A stretch of 64,000 nucleotides of DNA from Tetraselmis striata (lineage: Eukaryota; Chlorophyta; Chlorodendrophyceae; Chlorodendrales; Chlorodendraceae). Below the pieces are notes generated by a model that saw nothing but the letters and a program-made list of their open reading frames with translations, was not told the origin of the DNA and searched no databases. The stretch is from the NCBI GenBank assembly GCA_006384855.1, contig VCJN01000454.1:1-64000 (forward strand), in the 5' to 3' direction. The translations under genes and the position numbers were made by a program. Below are positions 46,100 through 56,587 of this stretch, in pieces; within the stretch, counting starts at the first letter, position 1, and every line of letters starts with the position of its first letter.

Positions 46100-47065
46100 G
46101 CTCATGTCGATGGTATGCCACCACCGGCGCGTACTTGTCATGTCAGCTGGCCTCATGCATGTTGGGCGCTGCAAGTATTGCAGTTATTAAGAGTGTCCAG
46201 AAGGACCCGCGTTGGACCTTGTATACAGAGCTGCTACTTGCCACAGTGATGCCTCAATACGTCGATGCGCTATCAGAGCCGGACCTTGTTTACATAGTTG
46301 CTACTTGCCACAGTAGCGGTGCGGTATATACGTCGGTGCGCTATCAGAGCTGGAGCGAGGCGAGGGCTTTAGGGTTTCCTGGCTTCCTGGCTATCCGTCT
46401 GTTGGGGGTAATAGTACAGCTTGCGCACCCGGCGGGTGTGACGACGGGTGATCCGTTTGTGAACAAGTTCGTCCTGTTTGTGGCGTGGCTGCGGTTCCAG
46501 GGGGCTTAAAGCCACTGCCGCAACGTCGGGCTACAGGTCCTGCAGAGCCTGCGCCACAAAGCTGACCGGGTGGACTCCCGCCTGGATGTGTCAGACAGCT
46601 TGCTCTTCAGTCGGCCAGAATTCCGGGTGGCGTTTGAGTCCTGGGAGGGAAATCGAACGAACGAATTGGATCCCCGGCGCGTTGGGAGTGGTGATCACGG
46701 TGAGAGCCACAGCGGTTCTGCGGACGCGATAATAATTGGCGCTACGTGTCACGAGTATTTTGGACCATTTGGCCCAATATATCCGGTGCACTTGTGCGAA
46801 TATTGCATCTATGACCACTGCTGTGGAAATCCTCCTGCATGAAGGAGGCATTTGCCCACCGCTATGCCAGGGCTTGAGGCGGCGAGTATAGCCACGTGGT
46901 TGGAGTTGGGCTGAAACTGTGCGCGTGTGTGGTGCGTATGTGTGCGTGTGCGTGCATGCGTGTGTGTGCGTGTGGGTGCGCGTGTGGGAGTGGGTGTGGC
47001 TGTGGCTGTGGCTGTGGCTGTGGCTGTGGCTGTGGCTGTGGCTGTGGCTGTGGCTGTGGCTGTGG

Positions 47066-47106
<41 letters not shown>

Positions 47107-47680
47107 CGTGCTTGTGTTGCTCCTCGGCAGTTTGACATGGTTGTGAAGATGGCGCGGTGGATGGAGATCTGCCCATGGGAGATGCGGCTGTTTCAGATCA
47201 TATTTGCGGCTGCACAGCTCGGCCGGTGCATGCCGATAACACGCTGCCGCCTCTCAGCCACTCGCCGTGCATGGCGCGACATTGGGCTCGTGCAGGCTGG
47301 CCTTTTGGCGCTCCGTGGTGCAGCTGCTCCACGGGAACAAATGCTGGCATGGCTTCATTCCATACAGTGGGCAGCACTTCGCTGGCTGGCATGCTGACCA
47401 TGCTGAGTTCGCTACTTTCCGCGTTTGCATACATTGCTCATCCGGTGAAGATAGCGCTTTCCAAACTGCATCACAGCCTCGCAGCATTTGGATTTATGGC
47501 AGTAATGATTACGGCACAGCTACATCAGACCGGCATGACAGTGATCGAGTACTAGCACTCGCTGCGCGAGGTTGTGATATGCATGCTGTGTGCGGCTGTG
47601 GTCATGCAGCTGGGATGCACCGGGAGGCATGTTGCTGCAAAGTACGACATGACGCGCTTCCAAATATCCATGAGCCACCA
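46100..47680 (+). pseudogene. Possible remnant of a multi-pass membrane protein
   Basis: Several hydrophobic, protein-like pieces lie in successive frames: FLAIRLLGVIVQLAHPAGVT and FVNKFVLFVAWLRF (46,380-46,505), DSLLFSRPEFRVAFESW (46,600-46,650), ARWMEICPWEMRLFQIIFAA (47,150-47,215), MLTMLSSLLSAFAYIAHPVK (47,390-47,450) and REVVICMLCAAVVMQLGCTG (47,560-47,620). Stops fall between them (46,507; 47,393; 47,553), and a hexanucleotide array separates parts. It could be exons of a spliced gene or a pseudogene; I could not join them in phase. No family assigned. Confidence 0.3.
46990..47069 (+). repeat. (GTGGCT)n hexanucleotide array
   Basis: About 13 near-perfect GTGGCT units followed directly by a (TG)n run to about 47,102. 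Read as protein, one + frame is a Val-Ala dipeptide repeat, another Cys-Gly and another Trp-Leu. Confidence 0.95.
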
Positions 47681-47699
47681 GGCATGAGGGTATCTGCCG

Positions 47700-49150
47700 T
47701 CATGGACCATGGCTGGCACGATGTGGCAGCCTCTGCTATATCCGTGGCCGCTCTGCGGACCGCAATACATCGCGTCACACACAGTCGGGCATGGAAGTAG
47801 CAGATGACCGTGGCCATGGACCTTTTTTTTTATACCCTACATATACTTGTCTTGCTTAGCCTCAAGATGACGACAAGCTACTGGCCCAGCGGGCCCTGCG
47901 CGGTGTCATCAGGTGGGGCAGTAAACCAGCTAGCTTGCGGCATAGCCCACAAGGAACAAGTTGAAAAACGTGTTGGTTCGGATACAGCTCCTCGCACCTC
48001 ATGCAGCCATTACACCAGTCGGGCGGCATCGAGTGGCGATGAGGCCGACGCCAATGCCTGTGTGACCGGGCGTCCTTGCAGGCATATTCGTTTCCAACAA
48101 GGAGATCATCGCTCTCACGGAATAAACCCCTGTCCGCCCAAGGCCGCGCCGCCCTCTGCCTGTGAAATCGTGCTGCCCACTTTGCCCTTGGATAGCGTGG
48201 ATGGCACGGTTAATGTGACCCCGGCTCAGACGGTCAGCGCGCCTGCCTCTCAGTGCATGAAATTCATCGGGTTTAGCGCGGTGTCCAGGCCGCTTGGAGT
48301 TAGGCTGCTGGGAATTCGACCCAGTGCAACTTTTTGTATAAATGTATATAGAGATGTCAGAATCGCAGCTCTCCCGTATATTCTGCTGTCTCCCGCCGCA
48401 AACGTTTCATGCCAAGGCCATGTGATTCTATCCCTGCACTAACAAACCCAGAAACGCAGCGATGGGTTACAATAGAAATGATGGTACTTGAAATGCAAAA
48501 TCTTGGCAAGTGTGGGTGCGCTACCGCCGCCGGAGGTGCTGCACCCATGGCGAGCTGGGCGACATTGTGCAAGTACACCTTATATTGTAGGCGATGTACT
48601 TCTTGAAATGCATTGTAGTTCATCCCAATGTAATGGGCAGGGGGTCGCAAAGGTACCAGTGGTACACGCCGATCAAGCGCAAGTAAGCTCGGTCGTACGT
48701 TGATGGTAACGGCGCTGCCAGGGCGGCGATTGTGACCCGGTAAGGTGTGCCTCGACGATGACTGGAGGGCAGCCTGCTGTGAGTAGGATCGAGCAGGTGA
48801 GAGGCGGAGAGTGGGATTTAAGAGTGGGATGGCAGACGGCGCATGTCGGGGCTGATGTCCCCATCAAGTAATATGGACGGGCTGATGGCGCAATCGGGGT
48901 ATGCAGCTGTATCGATACACCCTATCGGGGCCTGATTGTAATTTCCGGACGCCGAGTAAAGTAAATACTACCAACATGCACGCCCTTTTTTATTTTTGAT
49001 TCATCAGGAAACAAAGGCAAGCTTCTCTGTGCTGAGCGCAAATGTGAAACGAACAGCTTCATGCAATGCAGCAAACAATATAACAATATCAAACAAAAAA
49101 CCACGAGCAGTTAGGCAAATTATATGGGGTCTTTTCAGAGGGCACGGGAC
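47700..49150. other. Unassigned region
   Basis: Contains a 212-codon + frame (47,804-48,442) of unremarkable composition and no known motif. No repeat or RNA gene recognised. I would not call a gene here. Confidence 0.3.
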
Positions 49151-49189
49151 ACGTCGCCGAGGCATTGATTACAATGCACATGACTTTGC

Positions 49190-49590
49190 TGACGCAGGGC
49201 ACAGCGGCGCTGCTTTGTTGCGCCATGCAGGGCGTGTTGAGGGACAAGATCCCATCGGTGCCGGCGGGCGAGGACGGCGCCGCTGCACTGGCGCACTTCT
49301 TCCTGAGGCGGCCAGTGACCTGGACAGTCGTCCAAGTTTGCCAAATGCTTGTCCTCGGCGGTGGTGTTGCAGGGCGGGGCGACGCTACGCCCACACAAGG
49401 TGCAGCGCCACCGCGCCGCGGAGTCCACCGCCACCTTCCTGACCAAGATCGTGCCCGCTCCAGAGGGTAGACACGATGTGACTTCCTGGATGCTTCCAGC
49501 AGCAAAATGGGGCGGCGTGCGTTCCTCGGGGTTGCCCCTGTGCATGCATCATACTCAAGGGAAGCGCTCATGGGCCCGAGCTTTGCGAAG
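49190..49590 (+). pseudogene. Degenerate duplicate of the last FANCE exon and flanks
   Basis: Homologous to 44,725-45,060. It retains the intron end and splice acceptor (GCGCCATGCAGGG), then an exon reading MQGVLRDKIPSVPAGEDGAA followed by ALAHFFLR, which matches GLLGDKPPPVLGEEGAAALA plus HFFLR of the intact exon. After that the frame is lost through indels. The final CACCGCCACCTTCCTGACCA and downstream non-coding words (CTGTGCATGC, CTCAAGGGAAGCGC) are also retained. The presence of intron and 3' flank means a DNA-level segmental duplication, not a retrocopy. No other FANCE exons accompany it. Confidence 0.8.
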
Positions 49591-49599
49591 AGCATGCGC

Positions 49600-50700
49600 C
49601 GCGAGCCATGAGATGGACGCAGACTGTTGCCATACCGTGAGCAATCTGAAAGAGCGAGCGGTGTTTTCACTAGGATCGGTAAATGTGAACGGTTGCTTGT
49701 AGACTAGGTTTGCATTCGGGATGGCGATCCTTGGAAATTAACTAACATACAGTTGGATATATATCGTAGTAGTTGGCCTTGCTAGCGCGGTCTTATAATG
49801 AGGGTGGCGGCGTCCAGAATAATCATTAGGCGGCGCATGTAAAAACAGACGTACAGTTCTCGCCCCCCGCCCCCCCCCCTCTCACACAGCCCAAAGGTAC
49901 CTGCTTGCCTAGCCAATGGTGTCTGTGCTTGAGGTTAGTTGATATGCGTCAATATGTAGTCGCTGACTATTTTGCTCTCTTTTCCCTGACACTTTTTCGC
50001 TCACAGTTTAGCTGACTACTGATGATGGTAGGATTGCAATCCTTTCTGGCAAACTCCGGTTACAAGTATTACCGCGACGACCCGTGGTGAGAGTTACGTT
50101 TAGTTAGTTCACTGATTGGTTTACATCCTGGAGGGTTGCCGTAGACATGGTTCGGAAGAAATGGTACCCGTATGGTAGTAGTCGAAGCCGCATTTAATAA
50201 TCCGATACAGTCGCTATGGCTGCGTCATCAAGCAAGTTGCCGAAGCATTTTATTTTTAATATTTCCTCCGGATTCCACGTCCAATGCAATTGTACTTGTA
50301 GTAGTAAGGCCATTCCGACAAAGTGACCTGGTTTAGGTCAGTATCATCCGTGGAAACGGACGGGGGGAGGGGTTGTTTTGTAAATTGCGATTTTTTGTAA
50401 TTAGTACTTTAAGCAGTATCCAGCCTTCCAGCGCACCCTGTGCTCCTCCCGTCTGTCCTTATCATGCGCCGCCGCCGCTGCTGCCACCGTGCTCGCCCGC
50501 ATGCAAACCTAGCTACCTTTCAACTGCATGTTACCGATTGACGACCGCTCCTCATCACACTACCCGCGCCCGCCACCAACCTCTATATATGGTGGCCGCT
50601 AACTCTCACATACTCGCGCCTGCGCGCCACAATGGCGTCATCGTCAGGACCAGTTCTTATGCACATGCTCTACGCCCTTGCCTGAGGATCCCCCCTTTCG
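49600..50700. other. Unassigned region upstream of the 50.7-kb gene
   Basis: A short LINE-tail scrap (GTCATCAAGCAAGTTGCCGA, about 50,225-50,250) is recognisable. The rest shows no supportable gene. CTCTATATATGG at about 50,581 is TATA-like and lies ~150 bp before the next ORF. Confidence 0.35.
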
Positions 50701-50728
50701 CGACACCTTTGTTTGTGATGATGCCTCG

Positions 50729-51204
50729 ACATGCGAGTCCGAGTGGAGTGGGAGTACTACATCGCCAACCAAAAGAAGTCGGTGGCGTGGTTCACCAGGA
50801 CATGTGCGTGCACTGTGATGGACAACTTGGAGCCGGACGGCGCCACAAAGACATGCATGACGTCTATCACGTCGTGCTGCCCATCCGCGAGGTAGGTACA
50901 GCCTGCCCTTCTTGTTCCCGCTGGCTGCAACTGTATTGTGTGTCACTGACAAATGTTGTCTTACATCGCGCAGGCATGCGGACTCAAGGCAGATGGGCTG
51001 AAGCACATCGTACGCAGGATCAAGCCCAACGGCCAGAAAAAGCTCAAAAACCTGGACAAGCAGCTAGCCAAGCAAGCATTGGAGCGCATGCGAGGGGGGC
51101 ACCCGCAACAGGGAGCGACAGCCCCAACGGCGTCAGCGTCGGCGTCGGCGGCATCAGCCGCCACCGCGGCTGCGACTGCGGAGGCGGCCACTGAAGGCGC
51201 TTAG
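50729..51204 (+). CDS. Unrecognised spliced gene, 3' exons
   Basis: The last exon (50,974-51,204) reads ACGLKADGLKHIVRRIKPNG, then QKKLKNLDKQLAKQALERMR and an Ala/Thr/Ser-rich tail, ending at a TAG. It joins in phase through a GT-AG intron (50,892-50,973) to an exon ending HDVYHVVLPIRE. Upstream, VEWEYYIANQKKSVAWFTRT and MDNLEPDGATK look coding by third-position GC but lie in a different frame. This needs either a ~47-nt intron (donor near 50,797, acceptor near 50,844) or a 1-nt error. The helical Lys-rich C-terminus could bind nucleic acid or protein, but I do not recognise the family. Further 5' exons were not found. Confidence 0.45.
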
Positions 51205-51559
51205 TACTATTGTATCGTTTGCCAATGCCAGCCGTAGACATTGTAGCACATGTAAAGGGCAGGACAGGGCTGGGGACCATGCACTCTGCTGGTGCAAACC
51301 AGTGTGCACAATGTTCACTCAAGGCTGCCATGTGATACACTTGCAACATTTTCATGAACATCACCATCATTGTTTGGCTACTGCATTGCACACAAGATGC
51401 ATGTTTATCATATTGTGGTCTCTCAATCTCCGCGCCACCGCCACCGCGCTACCGGATTCACTTGCCAATGCGGTTTGTGGAAAGAACGGCCCGGATTTAT
51501 TAGCGAACTACTATACTGGTAAGAGTAATAGGCATGTTTTGATGTCTTGCCGCCGGCCT

Positions 51560-52062
51560 TCTGCTGCTCCGAAACCAATTATAGCACTGAAATCGCACGG
51601 CAACGCCAAGACGCTGCCCAATATGGTGGCTCTTCCAGCTCAAATCATGATGGCATAGTGGACTATATATAGCCAGCACATGGTATGGTTTGCAGCTCGA
51701 AACGTGGCGATTGCTACCCGAGTATATATTTGCTGCCGCTCCGTACAGCACAGTGTTTACCGCACAATATGGCAGTGTATGTATACCACCAACCCTCAAG
51801 TGCGCATAATCTGTTCTCGCGCTGGGGATCGCTAGACTATGTATATGACTACATATCAGCACATACAAACAGTTGGGGGGGGGGGGGGGGGGGGAGGAGG
51901 AGGGGGGGAGGTAGGGACCCCCACACACGGAATGCTCGCCGGGAACAACGCAGCTCCAAATAATGCTCCGGAACCGGTGCTGAAACCGTCGCCGCAACGC
52001 CCGGATGCTGCTCAATATGGTGGCTATTCCAGCTCAAATCATGATGGCATAGTGGACTACAT
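51560..52062 (+). repeat. Direct repeat pair of ~100 bp
   Basis: 51,560-51,664 and 51,955-52,062 share GCTCCG(A/G)AACC, GCAACGCC, GCTGC(C/T)CAATATGGTGGCT and CCAGCTCAAATCATGATGGC followed by ATAGTGGACTA. A poly-G run (51,876-51,893) lies between them. Confidence 0.75.
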
Positions 52063-52317
52063 ACACAACACTCCCCGCGGTAACCCGTACGACATTTCGC
52101 GATCCGAATACGGTACGAATAATCTGTCCGACGGGATCATTTTGTCGGAATGGCCTAACGTAAAGTAAGGTAAAGTTCGCCCCGGGACATCGGCCGAAGC
52201 CGCCTCAGCACTTAACCTCTTACGCCAACAGCAGTCGTAGGTCTGGCATAGCCCGTAGACCATTGCCTCATCCGAACCCCGAAGGGCTAATGCATCAACC
52301 GGGGAAACCCAGGACAC
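52057..52317 (-). pseudogene. Fragment of the 15-kb mobile-element protein family
   Basis: An 86-codon frame containing DALALRGSDEAMVYGLCQTY and VPYSDREMSYGLPRGVL. The latter matches 15,710-15,655 (VPYSDREMSYMLPREVL) and the former matches 40,780-40,862. It shows that the two motifs belong to one protein, in this order. Function not recognised. Confidence 0.55.
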
Positions 52318-52319
52318 GC

Positions 52320-54240
52320 CGGGACCTGTACCTGTAGTAGTGTTTATATTTTTCTTGGGTTTTAATCAATTACATCTGATACCGGGCAGTCCGACAGGAC
52401 CGGTGTCTATTTAGCGACTGATACCCGCGTGTTGCGGCTAGCTCATGTAGTAACTTAATTAATATTATACCGGCACTGCGGCCATATATACGGCCAAGAC
52501 CCTACGGACGGGCAGTATGCAGTCACTTGCCGCAAGTCCTGGTCCGGGCGGGGCGGGGCGGGAAAATCGATATGGTCTGCCCGTATCGTATCCGCACCGG
52601 GGCGGATAGCGACTACAGTCTTTGCACGTGTTCTTCGCGAAGAACCTCCGACAGTACCTAGACCCAGTCGGCCCAATTAGGGCCCGGCGGTGTACTGTCG
52701 CAGGGCCCGGCGGACGACACCACGCGCGCTCCGCCGGCCTGCTGGTACCCGGTACCCGTACTTCGAGTCTGTCGTGCCTTACCCCCCGCCGCGCCCCGCT
52801 GCGGCCCTGCGGCCCTGCCTGCCGCCCGTACTACACCCCTGCACATAAGTTTGGGGTCCCTTTTCGGCAGTCTCAAGACTTCAGAAGTCTACCTGAACGT
52901 AGGCTACCTGAACGTAGGGTATATTAGGTGAAACCCTGGAATCTTAGAGGGCTTTATAAAACCTGCATGGCGGGTGGCTCAAACCGAAGCTTAAAGACCT
53001 TTGACTAGGGTGTCACGCTGCACTTGGTGCGTGCGTGGATGGGCGTCGCCTGTAACTGCACCAAAACCAAGGTCGGTATCACGCACACGCCGACGCCGTG
53101 AATAGACAACCAAACGGCGGGATGGCCATGCATAAACGCGTGAAGAAACACATTGGCGAGGGGCTCGGGTGCATTTGGTTGGGGTGCAGCCGTGTGGGCG
53201 GCGGCTAGTACATGTCGCGTTGCGATAATGGCATGGCATCCGTGTCGGCCACGCTCAGCAACACCCCCTTGGCTTTAAAACGCTATCACTTCTCAGGGTT
53301 TGCTCAGAAAAAATGTTTTGAAAATACCACGCAATTGCTCGTTTAAACCTGCGTCGATAGCAATCTTCCAAAATATAAAATTCGATTTTTGGAGGCCCTG
53401 GAAAAATCCCCAAAGATGATTATCCAGGTTTCCCCTCACTTCCTCATGTGCCCAGCCACCCATGACGGGCGCGTGGCTTTGCGCCAAGTGCGTGTCTAAG
53501 CCCTATACTCGGCTGTGCGAAAGCGTTATGTGTGTGGATGACCACCGACCACCAACACTTGGCATGTGCCGCCTCCCAGCGATACACACATCTATAAGTC
53601 AAAATGCAATTTTCGACAGCATTTTTCAAGGAATTTCATATTAATTGGAGTCCACGCCCCTATCGCGCCACCCCGCCCACGAACTGGTGCAACTGGCATT
53701 CCACCACGCGCCCCCATAGTAGAGCATCGCCCCACGCCAAGGGGGCCATCGAGCGCCTCTCCTACGTGCGTTCGCCACAGAAACAACAGCATTTCACCCC
53801 AAAAATGCCCCCCCACAGTGGCCAACTTGTCGTTGGGGTGTCACGTCGTGCCTATAGCGACATGCTTTCAATCTGTGACCTACACGCACGGTGTGCGCAA
53901 CTTATGCCAAGGGCCGTATTCACCGAGTTTGGTACGACGAGTGCCGCTATTTCCATAGGTTTGGACGGTTGGCGCAACCCACAATTTTCTAGCGCCAACG
54001 CATCATGCACTGATTTCTCGTTTTTTAAAGGGCGCCCACAAATGGCCGTGTTGTCGCGCGGGTGGGTATAAAGCGCACAATAGGCGTTTGCCCGAACTAT
54101 TCCCACTGTAGTTAGCATCTATGCACATGCAGCCGGCGTTATCCTCGCCCATGCATGCGCTTTGCAATCGAAAATACAAAACGGACAATACAATACAATA
54201 CACCCGGACTTATGTGGAAGGGTGTAGTAGTAATTACTTT
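52320..54240. other. Repeat-rich region with possible transposon relic
   Basis: Includes a 16-bp perfect palindrome GTTCTTCGCGAAGAAC (about 52,629-52,644) and a direct repeat CTACCTGAACGTAGG (52,889-52,916). Protein-like segments occur on both strands between 52,990 and 54,070, such as the minus-strand SNFIFWKIAIDAGLNEQLRG (about 53,385) and the plus-strand SIGLDGWRNPQF (about 53,948). The latter weakly resembles the DGW motif of hAT-type transposases. No intact gene. Confidence 0.3.
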
Positions 54241-54773
54241 GCCCTCGCCCGATGACCCTACTCGTCTATCTACGCCACCCCGTCTTTCCACACCAGCACA
54301 CCTTCATTAATAATAGCCCTCGACCCTCTCCGAGCTTCATCATAGTAGTTACATATGAACTATCTGCAAAAGGCGATCAGGAAACCTCCCGAAAAGGCAA
54401 TAGAAAACGTCCACTGCAGCAATTGCGCGGTGGAAGACCTGTACGCCTATCAATACATAAGTCGCGCGCATCAGTCGCGGTGTCGCCTCCGGCTCACTGA
54501 TGGGGGCGGCTGCGCCGCGCAGCATCCTGCGCTGGTTACTGCGGCGGGGCCGGCCTGGGGCTGAAGAAGACGCGCATCCAGGCCCCGCACCTGGTTGACG
54601 ACGGAGACTTCTCATCGATACCATCATTATTCCTCCCCTGCTACCTTCGAGCTTTGTACTCTTTGCAAAGATACGGGCGCACCAGCGCATAGTCTGCGTG
54701 GCATCCTTGCATCCGACCCCGTCGCCACTCCCCCCCCTTCCAGGCCTACGGAGCGAAGACCGACCAGGAAGTG

Positions 54774-56544
54774 ATGCCGCCGGCGCCGAGCTCCAACTGG
54801 GCGGCGCTGCGGCAACGGCTCAGAGGAGGTGGGCCAGCCGTGGCGGGTGCTGGTGGCGAGACTGTGGCTGATGGTGCCGGCGGCAGGAAGAAAAAGGTGA
54901 AGTCGAAGCCAACGCGGGGCAAGGCCGATGCGGGCAGGGCAGGGCGGAATACGCAGCTGAAGGGGCACACCGGCCGCGAGGCGCACCCGGGCGCGGTGGG
55001 CGGCAGCCGGCCTGCCGGTGGCAGCTTGGCGCAGCGTCCGACCCTGAAGAAGCCATGCACTGTTGGTAGAAAGGTGAGGGGCGCCGTGCCGCGTCGTGTT
55101 GCATGTGGGGCGTCGAGTCGGCAACTCATCCGCGAAGTGGAGCACGCGTGAGCCGATGCCTCGCGAAAAAAAAAACACGTGCCTGGTTGCTACTTGAGTC
55201 GCCACCGCTGCAGCAACCAAGTGGCGGTGCTCCTCTCCCTGGGCGCGGGGGGGGAGGGGGGGGGGGAGAGGGCACCCACTGAGCTACCCGTGCTGAATCG
55301 ACGCAGGCGGGAGACGGCGGCAGCGCAGGGACGGTGGAGGGCGACCGGCCAGGCTTTCGGCCAGGGGGAGCCGGCCGGAAGCGCCGTCAGGCGGCGGATG
55401 GCGAGAATGTGGGTCGCGTTGCTCGTTGCCCCCGTTCTTGTTAGGGACTCCTCCCTCCCCCACGCCATTCCACTTCCCTGCCCCAACACCAACGCAGACG
55501 AGGCTGCTGGCACATAGCGCACCACACCCATCTCCCAGACAAGTGCCGAGGCACATAGAGGCATGCCAGTGGGGCCGTTCGCACCTGCTTCCACACCTCC
55601 CCCTCCAGTCGTCACTGCCCTGGCCGCGCCTCTTCCTCGCCGCCTGACCCCATGCACCATTTCACCTTTCCATTCGTAGGAGGCCGGCAGCAGGTCGGTG
55701 CCAGCCGTGGCAGGAGAGGGCAAGCGCAGCAAGAAGAAGCGGAAGCTGCGGGTGCTGGAGGGGGGCAGAGGCGGGGTTGGGGAGGGGCGCAGGCCGCCGG
55801 CTGAAGGCACAGGCGGTACAGGGGGGCAGGGGCAGGGGCAGGGCAAGACTGCCCCGCCGCAGGGCTTCCCAGCGGGCCCGCCAGGGCGGTCCGCCTCGGG
55901 TCCACCGGCGCCCTTCCCGCACCCGACCCGCATGGCGGTGCTCACGCCCGCCTCGCCAGCCTTTGCCGCCGCGCGCGCTGCCTGCTACGCCGGTTTTGAG
56001 CACGACGGGGCGGACGCTTTCCCGGAGGCGCTGCATGCGGAGACAGAGCGCGCGCTGGCGGCGATGTCTGCGGCCGGGCTGTTCCACTACGACATTGTGT
56101 CCGCCGGCAAGGCCGTGTCCTCCACCTTTTGCGAGCGCACACTGCTTGGCAACGCCGGCATGACGTACCACTACCAGCGGCTCCGCATCTTCGCCTACCC
56201 CTGGGGTGCGGGACAGCCCCCCTCTCCCCACCTATCCTTATCATCACCCCCATCCTCTGCCACTTCCAGCGGAGGGGAGGCGTGGAAGGATCAACGAGGT
56301 TTGCCAATGCCAACCCCGATGCTGATGCTTCTGGTAATCCCAATGCCCTCCCCGACTCCATGCAGAGGACAAGCACACTGAGCCCGGAAGCCCCTTCCGC
56401 GCCCTGCGCCGCCTGAACGAGGCGATGGTGGTGCGGACCAATACGCTGCTCGACCAGCAGAGCGGGCTCATCCACCGGTGCGCTGACGCCGAGCACAAAC
56501 ATGCACGGCACAGGCAGATAGAAGGAGAGAGAGAGAGCGCATGA

Positions 56545-56587
<43 letters not shown>

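Noticed and set aside
46919-47176. Long ORFs on both strands over the GTGGCT/TG array.
   Set aside because: They are produced by the repeat, which is open in several frames; not evidence of coding.
52629-52644. Palindrome GTTCTTCGCGAAGAAC as a heat-shock element.
   Set aside because: It matches TTCnnGAA once, but no gene start lies nearby and a single unit is weak.
53566-54071. A hAT-type transposase.
   Set aside because: Only a weak SIGLDGWRNP-like motif; no dimerisation domain, no terminal inverted repeats, no 8-bp duplication found.
55698-56381. A single long + ORF (227 codons) through FTO exon 2 and into the intron.
   Set aside because: The part after about 56,205 is low-complexity Pro/Met-rich intron sequence. 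Splicing at 56,205/56,366 gives the conserved FTO order instead.
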